From the NCBI GenBank assembly GCA_005879775.1, contig VBJX01000025.1, positions 1 to 7,625 of the forward strand: a stretch of 7,625 nt of DNA, given 5' to 3'. Positions 1-5,395 of this stretch are shown here, in pieces. The first letter of the stretch is position 1, and each line of letters opens with the position of its first letter. The notes under the pieces were generated by a model. It did no database searches, was not told where the DNA came from, and saw nothing but the letters and a program-made list of their open reading frames with translations. Source of the DNA: Chloroflexota bacterium (GTDB lineage Bacteria > Chloroflexota > Limnocylindria > QHBO01). The position numbers were made by a program, and so were the translations under genes.

Positions 1-276
1 AGCATCAACCATGCCCCGTTCGTGGGCGGCCAGCTCCTCTTCCTCGTGCCGTCCACCCTGGGCGATTTCCTCCTGCGTTTTTCTATCGCGGCCCTGCTGA
101 CCGTCCTGGCGGTGAGGCGAGGATGGGGGTGGCTCGCTTTCGCCGCGGCCACGCTGGCCGTCCCGACCCTCTGGCTGGCGCGCCTCGCCCCCCTGGTAGC
201 CGTGCCACGGCTCTGGATGGAGGAACGAAGAAGCTCGCGGGCGGCGGGCTTGCCAGCTGGCGAGGCGCCCGGCTAG
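1..276 (+). CDS. C-terminal part of a polytopic membrane protein, possibly a GT-C/DUF2029-type glycosyltransferase (5' end outside window)
   Basis: The reading frame is open from base 1 and ends at TAG (274-276), so 91 C-terminal residues are visible and the true start lies upstream; a GTG at 22 is only an internal valine codon. The visible part is strongly hydrophobic, with two or three membrane segments (around residues 11-20, 28-41 and 45-65). They are separated by a short basic turn (RRGWGW) and followed by a polar, Arg/Glu-rich tail typical of a cytoplasmic C-terminus. The pattern of a final helix containing Pro-Thr-Leu-Trp and ending in a Leu/Pro/Val-rich stretch recalls the C-terminal end of DUF2029/GT87-like lipid-dependent glycosyltransferases. 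No catalytic residues are in view, so the family call is a guess; other polytopic membrane enzymes fit as well. The frame is followed by a terminator at 341-378. Confidence 0.4.
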   Translation, partial: SINHAPFVGGQLLFLVPSTLGDFLLRFSIAALLTVLAVRRGWGWLAFAAATLAVPTLWLARLAPLVAVPRLWMEERRSSRAAGLPAGEAPG

Positions 277-340
277 ACTCGCCGCGCCGCGATTGCCGCG
301 GCCGGCCCGGGGCCGGGCCTGTATCGCCGGTCCCTCAGGT

Positions 341-378
341 GGAGACTGCGTGACGCGACGCGGTCTCCTCTTTTTCTT
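341..378 (+). terminator. Intrinsic (Rho-independent) terminator after the partial membrane-protein gene
   Basis: An 11-bp stem pairs 341-351 with 358-368, with one G-U wobble (347/362) and a 6-nt loop (352-357). It is followed at once by TCTTTTTCTT (369-378). This is the textbook layout of an intrinsic terminator on the plus strand. It lies 64 nt after the TAG of the upstream gene and ends only 17 nt before the GTG of the antiporter. A second GC-rich hairpin without a T run (304-308 with 315-319) lies just upstream. The rest of the 277-395 gap holds nothing else that I recognise. Confidence 0.75.
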
Positions 379-395
379 GCTACAGCGGGGCGTCC

Positions 396-1571
396 GTGGA
401 GCACCTCACCCAGGTCCTCTTCCAGCTCTTCGTGCTCCTGCTCGCCACCAAGGTCGGCGACGAGATCTTCAAGCGGCTCGGCCAGCCGGCGCTCATCGGC
501 GAGATCCTGGGCGGCCTGGTGGTTGGGCCGGCCGTGCTCGGCTGGTACCAGGTCAGTGCCGAAACCTCCCTCTTTGCCCAGATCGGGGCCGTCCTGCTCC
601 TCTTCGAGGTCGGGGTTCAGACGCGGGTCGGCGAGGTGGCGCGGGTGGGGGCCACGTCACTGGCGGTGGCAGTGCTCGGGGTCGCGCTGCCGTTGGCCGC
701 GGGTTACCTGACTGGCAGCCTGCTGGGCCTGTCGGTCGAGGGGCGCATCTTCTTCGCCGCCGCCCTGACGGCGACCTCGGTGGCGATCAGCTCACGAGCG
801 CTCTCTGCGTTCGGCGCGCTCTCCACCCGCTCGGGGCGGATCATCCTGGGAGCCGCGGTGATCGACGACGTGCTGGCCATGCTGATCGTGGCCATCGCCG
901 TCGGACTGGTGGCCGGCGGGGTGAGCGGTGGCCGGCTGGCGCTCCTCATCGGCCTGGCCGCGGCGTTCATCGGAATCGTGCTGGTCGGAGGCACCGGCCT
1001 GCTGCGCCGCCGTCGCTCACTGCTCACCGCGCCGCGCTTCGCCGAGACACCGTTCCTGCCGGGCATGATCCTGATGCTGGGGCTGGCGGCGCTTGCCGCC
1101 CAGATCGGGCTGGCCGCCATCATTGGCGCCTTCCTGGCGGGGATCGTGGTTGGCGAGTCGAGCGAACGACGCGCGCTGGAGGCCGAGACCGCGCCGGTGG
1201 CCGCCTTCTTCACTCCCTTCTTCTTCGGCTTCATCGGCTCGCAGGTCGACCCCGGTGCCTTCGGGAGCCTGGCAACCGTTGGGCTGCTGCTCGGTGTCAC
1301 GGCGCTCGCGGTCCTCGCCAAGTTCGCCGGCGCGTTCCTCGGCGCCATCCGCGACGGCCGGCGCCGCGCCCTCCTGATCGGCTGGGGCATGGTGCCGCGC
1401 GGCGAGGTCGAGATCGTGGTTGCCGGCCTGGGGCTGACGGCCGGCGCGATCAGCCGGGATCTGTACGCCGTGATCATCGGTATGGTGGTGATCACCACCC
1501 TGGTGGTGCCGCCGCTGATGGGGCCGCTGGTGCGGAGAGCGGAACCAGAGGCGCTCGCCGCCGAAGCATGA
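396..1571 (+). CDS. CPA2-family cation/H+ antiporter (Na+/H+ exchanger, KefB/NapA-like membrane domain)
   Basis: A 391-residue membrane protein expected to exchange Na+ or K+ for H+ across the cytoplasmic membrane, serving pH or salt homeostasis. Hydrophobic segments fill nearly the whole length (about 12 helices). Family hallmarks are visible. The N-terminal GQPALIGEILGG motif is at residues 29-40. The ion-binding pair is Asp157-Asp158 in VIDDVL, the DD form linked to electrogenic exchange in NapA/NhaA-type proteins. A lysine (K309, in LAKFAGAF) fits the conserved transport lysine, and PRGEVE is at 334-339. There is no C-terminal RCK/TrkA-N domain; the protein ends soon after the last helix, so it is a membrane-only antiporter rather than full-length KefB/KefC. 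The GTG start at 396 puts the first helix at the right distance; only a weak GGGG lies 5 nt upstream. Substrate ion not determined. Confidence 0.9.
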   Translation: MEHLTQVLFQLFVLLLATKVGDEIFKRLGQPALIGEILGGLVVGPAVLGWYQVSAETSLFAQIGAVLLLFEVGVQTRVGEVARVGATSLAVAVLGVALPLAAGYLTGSLLGLSVEGRIFFAAALTATSVAISSRALSAFGALSTRSGRIILGAAVIDDVLAMLIVAIAVGLVAGGVSGGRLALLIGLAAAFIGIVLVGGTGLLRRRRSLLTAPRFAETPFLPGMILMLGLAALAAQIGLAAIIGAFLAGIVVGESSERRALEAETAPVAAFFTPFFFGFIGSQVDPGAFGSLATVGLLLGVTALAVLAKFAGAFLGAIRDGRRRALLIGWGMVPRGEVEIVVAGLGLTAGAISRDLYAVIIGMVVITTLVVPPLMGPLVRRAEPEALAAEA

Positions 1572-1601
1572 GAGAGGCCCCTCGCGGACGAGGGGCCTCT
1601 C
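1572..1601. terminator. Perfect 13-bp inverted repeat shared by two convergent genes, likely bidirectional terminator
   Basis: Bases 1572-1584 pair perfectly with 1589-1601 around a CGGA loop, giving a 13-bp GC-rich stem. It sits between the antiporter stop (TGA 1569-1571, directly abutting the stem) and the stop of the minus-strand binding-protein gene (1627-1629, 25 nt away). Its position between convergent genes argues for transcription termination in both directions. Neither side has a T run, so it is not a canonical intrinsic terminator. It may instead act as an RNA 3'-end stabiliser or a Rho-independent terminator of the U-less type. 1602-1626 holds nothing else. Confidence 0.65.
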
Positions 1602-1626
1602 CGAGCTCTTGAGCGGACGGGCGACC

Positions 1627-2745
1627 CTACTCGCCGCCCTTGGTGATCGGCACCGTGGGCTTCACCCAGTCGGTGCCGGTGGCGTTGTCGATTCCCTGCA
1701 GCGCGGCCTTGGCGAGGTCGAGCCGATATGCGCCGTCCGCCGGCGTCTTGGTCAGGATCTCACCCGCCGTCGCGGTGTCGATCGTCTGGTTCCACGCGTC
1801 GACATTGAGGACGCCGATCCCATCGGGGGACGGCCAGATCAGTCCGTTGACCTCGTTCATCATCCAGGCCAGGTGTCCCTTGCCCCACTGGCTGCCGTGG
1901 TCGAGCGCGTACTGAACGCAGTCGTCCGGATGATCGCGGCAGTAGATCCAGCCCTTGAACGAGGCCCGCAGAAACTTGGTGGCAACATCTTCGTTTCCGG
2001 CCTCGGCGAGCCAGGCTGCGCGGGCCCAGAGAGCATCCTGCAGCATGGCCTGTCCGTGCTCGTTGTAGTCGTACACGTTGAAGTCGCCCGGCTGGTACAG
2101 CTCGTTCGTGTCGGGGTTGGTGGCCTCGAGCAGCTGTGCCCACTCGTTGTAGATCATCGCCTCAGCGACATCGACGCAGTCGGTCGCGCTCGCTGCGCAG
2201 CCGTCGCGAGCGGCGATCAGCATGTTCATGTCAAAGGTCTGGTCGACGCGGGTGTAGTCGGTCCCGGCCTTCAGGCCGGCCAGCGTCGCGGAACCGACCA
2301 CCTCCAGCTCGTTGCCGAACGGCCAGGCGCCGATCTTCTTGCCCTTCCAGTCAGCGGGCCCGGTGATCCCTGCGGTCTTCCATGAGACCGAGCGCGTGCC
2401 GGCCCGCTGGAACATCTGCGCGATCTGGACGAGATCGGAATCCTGCTCACGTGCCTGGAGCACTTTCGGGACCCAGGCGATCGTGAACTCGGGACCATTG
2501 GCAGCCGATCCCACCTGCTGCGGGACCACGTCGCCACCGCCTGGCAGGAAGGTGACCTGGAGACCCTCGGCCGCGTAGTAGCCCTGCTTGTCGGCCGCGT
2601 AATAGCCAGCGAACTGAGACTGGTCGAGCCACTGAAGCTGCAGCCGCACGGCCTTCATTGATGCGCTGGGGCTCGCGCCGGTACAGGCCGCCAGCAGCAG
2701 TGCCGTCGCACCGGCCAGCGCCATGAATCGATGGGATCGTTTCAT
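1627..2745 (-). CDS. ABC transporter substrate-binding lipoprotein, NMT1/THI5-like (ThiY/SsuA/TauA superfamily)
   Basis: Captures a small solute outside the membrane and delivers it to the two permeases encoded just upstream. The 372-residue product starts with a basic n-region, a hydrophobic core and a lipobox Leu18-Ala-Ala-Cys21, so it should be a lipid-anchored lipoprotein. The NMT1-like fold begins near residue 33. The first strand and loop (LQLQWLDQSQFAGYYAA, 35-51), KQGYYAAEGLQV (53-64) and the GGGD turn (69-72) match ThiY/RibY/TauA-type proteins. GKKIGAWPFGNE (135-146) and an aromatic/Asn YNEW (199-202) fit the ligand cleft. Unusual are two CX6C pairs (C183/C190 and C269/C276) that could form disulfides. 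An in-frame GTG at 2751 was rejected because it overlaps the Shine-Dalgarno AAGGAG (2756-2751), which sits 5 nt from the ATG at 2745. Ligand unknown: a pyrimidine, thiamine or riboflavin precursor or a sulfonate are all possible; operon context favours a compound feeding an omega-amino acid. Confidence 0.88.
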   Translation of the reverse strand: MKRSHRFMALAGATALLLAACTGASPSASMKAVRLQLQWLDQSQFAGYYAADKQGYYAAEGLQVTFLPGGGDVVPQQVGSAANGPEFTIAWVPKVLQAREQDSDLVQIAQMFQRAGTRSVSWKTAGITGPADWKGKKIGAWPFGNELEVVGSATLAGLKAGTDYTRVDQTFDMNMLIAARDGCAASATDCVDVAEAMIYNEWAQLLEATNPDTNELYQPGDFNVYDYNEHGQAMLQDALWARAAWLAEAGNEDVATKFLRASFKGWIYCRDHPDDCVQYALDHGSQWGKGHLAWMMNEVNGLIWPSPDGIGVLNVDAWNQTIDTATAGEILTKTPADGAYRLDLAKAALQGIDNATGTDWVKPTVPITKGGE

Positions 2746-2750
2746 CTCCA

Positions 2751-2757
2751 CTCCTTC
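2751..2757 (-). promoter_or_regulatory. Strong Shine-Dalgarno that fixes the binding-protein start
   Basis: The minus strand reads GAAGGAG followed by a 5-nt spacer and ATG (2745-2743). The in-frame GTG at 2751 uses the last G of this motif and so cannot be served by it; the ATG is the likely start. It is the best ribosome-binding site of the operon. Confidence 0.75.
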
Positions 2758-2789
2758 GTGCCCTCTCCTCGCGCGGTGGACCCGAGCGG

Positions 2790-2801
2790 GGTCGCGCGAC
2801 C
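2790..2801. repeat. 12-bp perfect palindrome in the leader of the binding-protein gene
   Basis: GGTCGCGCGACC reads the same on both strands. It lies about 45 nt upstream of the ATG at 2745 and just downstream of the -10-like TACAAT (2817-2812, minus strand), near +4 to +16 of the inferred transcript. It could be an operator for a dimeric regulator. It could also be a short leader hairpin, but a palindrome without a loop is more operator-like. Function inferred from position only. Confidence 0.35.
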
Positions 2802-2811
2802 GTAGGGCCAG

Positions 2812-2817
2812 ATTGTA
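2812..2817 (-). promoter_or_regulatory. Possible internal promoter (-10 hexamer) for the binding-protein gene
   Basis: In the 119-bp gap between permease B (stop at 2865) and the binding-protein gene, the minus strand carries TACAAT (5 of 6 matches to TATAAT). No good -35 hexamer sits 16-18 bp upstream; the nearest TTGACA-like string, ATGACT (2845-2840), is 22 bp away, which is too far. If active, it would give a leader of about 60 nt and allow the binding protein to be made in excess over the permeases. I saw no TPP or FMN riboswitch core in the gap. Confidence 0.35.
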
Positions 2818-2864
2818 CGGAGGTCGTTCGAGTGCGGAGAGTCATTGGGTGCACGCGGAATCGA

Positions 2865-3650
2865 TCAGGGCGAGCGCCCTCCCCGGACCGATGGGTGCCA
2901 CGGAATGAGCACCCGCTCGAGCCCGATGACCAGCAGATACATGACGATCCCCATCACGGAGACGACAAGGATCGCCGACCAGGTGACGTCGAAGCGGAGC
3001 GCGCTGGCGCCTGCCACCACGACACGGCCGAGCGTCTCCGTCAGGCCGCCGAAGTACTCGCCGACTACGGCACCGATCAGGCTGAGCGTCGTGGCGATCT
3101 TCAGCCCGGTGAGGAAGTAGGGCAGCGCATTGGGTGCACGAAGCTTGACCGTGACCGCAGTGGGGCCGGCGGCGTATGAGCGCATCAGCTCCAGGGCCGA
3201 TCGATCCACCTCGGTCAGGCCGCGAAGGAGATTGATCATGATCGGGAAGAAGACGAGGGCGGCTGCGATCGCCATCTTCGAAACGGGGCTCAACGCGCCG
3301 AACCAGCTGTTCGCCAGGGGTGCGAACGCGATGATCGGGACGGCGTTCACCGCCACGGCTAGGGGCAGGACCGTGTCGCGCGACCGAGGGAACCGTGACA
3401 CGACCACGGCCGTGGCGACGCCCAGGAGCGTCCCGATCGCCAGGCCGCCGAGCGCCTCGATGAGGGTTACCCGCGCCGATGGAAAGATGCCGTAGCCATC
3501 GGTCCAGTTGGTGACCAGCGCCGCCCAGATGGCCGACGGCGCGGGCAGGATGAAGCCCTTCACGTTGAACGCTCGGACGGCGACCTCCCAGCCGACCAGC
3601 ACCGATATGAGGATCAGGAGTGCCGGGAGGTAGCGACGCAGCTGTCGCAT
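2865..3650 (-). CDS. ABC transporter permease B, NitT/TauT class (BPD_transp_1 / MetI-like fold)
   Basis: A 261-residue inner-membrane subunit that forms part of the translocation channel with permease A. It has a short basic N-terminus, a first helix around 8-25, the conserved LPAPSAIW motif (35-42) and then five further hydrophobic segments. The cytoplasmic coupling loop (EAA motif) is clear at about 154-183, from ELMRSYAAG to LPYFLTGLK, where the ATPase docks. Length and layout match TauC/SsuC/ThiX permeases. The ATG (3650-3648) directly follows the TAG of the ATPase gene (3653-3651), giving TAGATG with no spacer. A GAAGGGGG stretch 10 nt upstream, inside the ATPase gene, can serve as ribosome-binding site, so translation is probably coupled. 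Most operons of this class carry a single permease gene acting as a homodimer; here a second, distinct permease is present. Confidence 0.9.
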   Translation of the reverse strand: MRQLRRYLPALLILISVLVGWEVAVRAFNVKGFILPAPSAIWAALVTNWTDGYGIFPSARVTLIEALGGLAIGTLLGVATAVVVSRFPRSRDTVLPLAVAVNAVPIIAFAPLANSWFGALSPVSKMAIAAALVFFPIMINLLRGLTEVDRSALELMRSYAAGPTAVTVKLRAPNALPYFLTGLKIATTLSLIGAVVGEYFGGLTETLGRVVVAGASALRFDVTWSAILVVSVMGIVMYLLVIGLERVLIPWHPSVRGGRSP

Positions 3651-4493
3651 CTAGCCGATGCCCCCTTCGGCGACGGTGACCTCGACCGAGGAGAGTCCGC
3701 CCTCGGGCATCGGGCCCTCACCGGCACGCAGCGCTTCGCGGACCTCGGTGATGAGGTTGAAGTAGCGAGAGCTCTCTCGCGTGACGAGGCCCCGCGGCTG
3801 GGGGAGGTCGACCTCGACTAGTTTGGTGATCCTGCCCGGGCGCGCGCTCATCACGACGACGCGCGTCGAGAGGAAGACGGCCTCTGGGATGGAGTGGGTC
3901 ACGAAGATCACGGTGATCCCGGTCCGTTGCCAGATCTTGAGAACTTCGGAGTTCATCCGCTCACGCGTCATCTCGTCGAGAGCGCCGAACGGCTCGTCCA
4001 TGAGCAGCAGCAGCGGCGAGAAGGCAAGCGCGCGAGCGATGGCGACCCGCTGCTGCATGCCACCCGACAGCTCATACGGGCGGTATCGGCCGAAGTCCGC
4101 CAGGTCGACCAGCTCGAGCATCTCCGCGGTCTTGGATGCCTGGGTCGCGCGATCCTGCCCGAACAGCTCCAAAGGGAGCCGAACGTTCTCCTCCACGGTG
4201 CGCCAGTCGAAGAGGACCGGCGCCTGGAACACCATCCCATAGTCGCGGTCCAACCTTGCCTGGACCGCGGGCTTGCCGTTCACCTGGATCGTCCCCCCGG
4301 TGGGCTCCGTCAGGTCCCCGATGAGCCGCAGCAGCGTCGACTTGCCGCACCCTGAAGGACCGATCAGCGACACGAAGTCGCCTCGACCGATCTCCATGCT
4401 CATGTCGGAGAGGGCGACGGTGCCGCCGCCTGCCGCGCCGAAGGTCTTGTTGACGTGGGAGAGGCTGACGACCGATGGGTTGGCAGCGGTCAT
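3651..4493 (-). CDS. ABC transporter ATP-binding protein, NitT/TauT class (TauB/SsuB-like)
   Basis: A 280-residue cytoplasmic ATPase that powers the importer. All nucleotide-binding motifs are intact: Walker A GPSGCGKST (45-53), Q-loop Gln90, signature LSGGMQQR (142-149), Walker B LLLLMDEP (161-168), D-loop ALD (171-173) and the switch histidine His200 in FVTHSIPEA. The wording around these motifs is that of nitrate/sulfonate/taurine-class ATPases. A C-terminal extension of about 20 residues rich in Gly/Glu/Pro follows the helical domain; it has no motif that I recognise. The ATG at 4493 was chosen because it forms an ATGA overlap with the stop of permease A and gives the family's normal N-terminus. 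The frame stays open further upstream, to 4598, but that part lies inside the permease A gene and encodes Arg/His/Gly-rich sequence unlike the family. Confidence 0.93.
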   Translation of the reverse strand: MTAANPSVVSLSHVNKTFGAAGGGTVALSDMSMEIGRGDFVSLIGPSGCGKSTLLRLIGDLTEPTGGTIQVNGKPAVQARLDRDYGMVFQAPVLFDWRTVEENVRLPLELFGQDRATQASKTAEMLELVDLADFGRYRPYELSGGMQQRVAIARALAFSPLLLLMDEPFGALDEMTRERMNSEVLKIWQRTGITVIFVTHSIPEAVFLSTRVVVMSARPGRITKLVEVDLPQPRGLVTRESSRYFNLITEVREALRAGEGPMPEGGLSSVEVTVAEGGIG

Positions 4494-5395
4494 GCGCCGG
4501 CGCCCTCGGGCCGACCGCGCAGGATGCGCGCCTCCAGTGCCCGGATGATTGCGTAGAAGGCGATCCCGAGCACCGCCGTGAAGAGGATGGCGGCCCACAG
4601 CTTCTCGGGGGCGATCGAGTAGCTCTGGCTGAAGAAGAGGATCGCTCGGCCGAGGCCGGCCTGAATGCCACCAGGGCCCTCGCCGACGATCGCGCCGACC
4701 ACGCTGGCGGTGGCGGTGATCTTCATGGCGGTGAACAAGTACGGCACCGAGGCGGGGAATCGGACCTTGAAGAGGACGGCCCTGCGGGTCGCCGCGTAGG
4801 AGCGCATGAGCTCAAGCGCCCTTGGGTCGGGGGAACGCAGTCCCCGAAGCATCGCGATCGTCACCGGGAAGAAGCTGAGGTACGTGGCGATGATCACGAC
4901 CGCAGTGATGTTGTGCCCAACGAAGAAGACGATCATCGGTGCCAGCGCCACGATGGGGATCGTCTGACTGGCGACGACGTACGGGAGGAATGCGCGTTCC
5001 ACCAGCGAGAAATGGACGAAGGCAGTTGCAATCGCAATGCCCAGGATCCCTCCAACGACGAAGCCGATGAGCGCCTCACGCCACGTGTAGAGCGACTGCC
5101 AGAACAGGTAGCTGCCAAGTGACTCGCCGGATCCGGACGTCAGGGGCTGGAAGATGCGCGCCACGATGGCCCAGACGTGCGGCAAGTTCACGTCCGAAGC
5201 GAACCAGAATTTCAGAGGCGGACGCCAGGTCATTCCGAAATAGCGCCAGGGATCGCCGCCGATCAACTTCACCAGCTCCCAGGACACCAGGATGCCAACG
5301 ACGAACGACCCGAAGAAGACGACTCGCGAGCCGCGCCTGTGTGGCGCTGCTTGAGATCCCTCGGGAACCCGCGGCGGGTCAGGCGATCGCCGCAT
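4490..5395 (-). CDS. ABC transporter permease A, NitT/TauT class, with enlarged first extracytoplasmic loop
   Basis: A 301-residue inner-membrane permease, paralogous to permease B. A polar, Arg/Pro-rich N-terminus (1-24) precedes the first helix (about 25-43). The EAA coupling loop lies at about 194-224, from ELMRSYAAT to VPYLFTAMK, closely like that of permease B, so both can contact the same ATPase. Between helix 1 and the conserved transmembrane block is a long Trp/Phe/Pro-rich segment (about 45-105), roughly twice the length of the matching region in permease B. This could form a periplasmic lid or contact the binding protein. The ATG at 5395 overlaps the end of the aminotransferase gene by 17 nt, and no strong Shine-Dalgarno precedes it; the next in-frame ATG, at residue 55, would remove helix 1. 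The gene ends in an ATGA overlap with the ATPase gene. Confidence 0.9.
   Translation of the reverse strand: MRRSPDPPRVPEGSQAAPHRRGSRVVFFGSFVVGILVSWELVKLIGGDPWRYFGMTWRPPLKFWFASDVNLPHVWAIVARIFQPLTSGSGESLGSYLFWQSLYTWREALIGFVVGGILGIAIATAFVHFSLVERAFLPYVVASQTIPIVALAPMIVFFVGHNITAVVIIATYLSFFPVTIAMLRGLRSPDPRALELMRSYAATRRAVLFKVRFPASVPYLFTAMKITATASVVGAIVGEGPGGIQAGLGRAILFFSQSYSIAPEKLWAAILFTAVLGIAFYAIIRALEARILRGRPEGAGA

Noticed and set aside
396..1571. Full-length glutathione-gated potassium efflux system (KefB/KefC)
   Set aside because: The protein stops after the membrane domain and has no RCK/TrkA-N nucleotide-binding domain.
293..1612. Long plus-strand frame (439 codons) overlapping the antiporter
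   Set aside because: Its product is Arg/Gly/Pro-rich with no family resemblance. The frame at 396-1571 has all the antiporter motifs; the longer one is open only because of high GC content.
2749..2751. GTG as start of the binding-protein gene
   Set aside because: The GTG overlaps the Shine-Dalgarno AAGGAG, which is correctly spaced only for the ATG at 2745.
2746..2864. TPP or FMN riboswitch upstream of the ThiY/RibY-like binding protein
   Set aside because: The conserved core strings of these riboswitches are not visible in the gap, and 119 bp is short for an FMN aptamer plus expression platform.
2843..3140. 13-bp direct repeat CATTGGGTGCACG at 2843-2855 and 3128-3140
   Set aside because: One copy lies in the leader gap and the other in the coupling-loop codons of permease B. 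Roughly 0.4 such repeated 13-mers are expected by chance in a window this size, and no similarity extends beyond the 13 bases.
4494..4598. Extended N-terminus of the ATPase (35 extra residues)
   Set aside because: This part lies inside permease A, encodes Arg/His/Gly-rich sequence unlike the family, and the ATG at 4493 makes a standard ATGA overlap.
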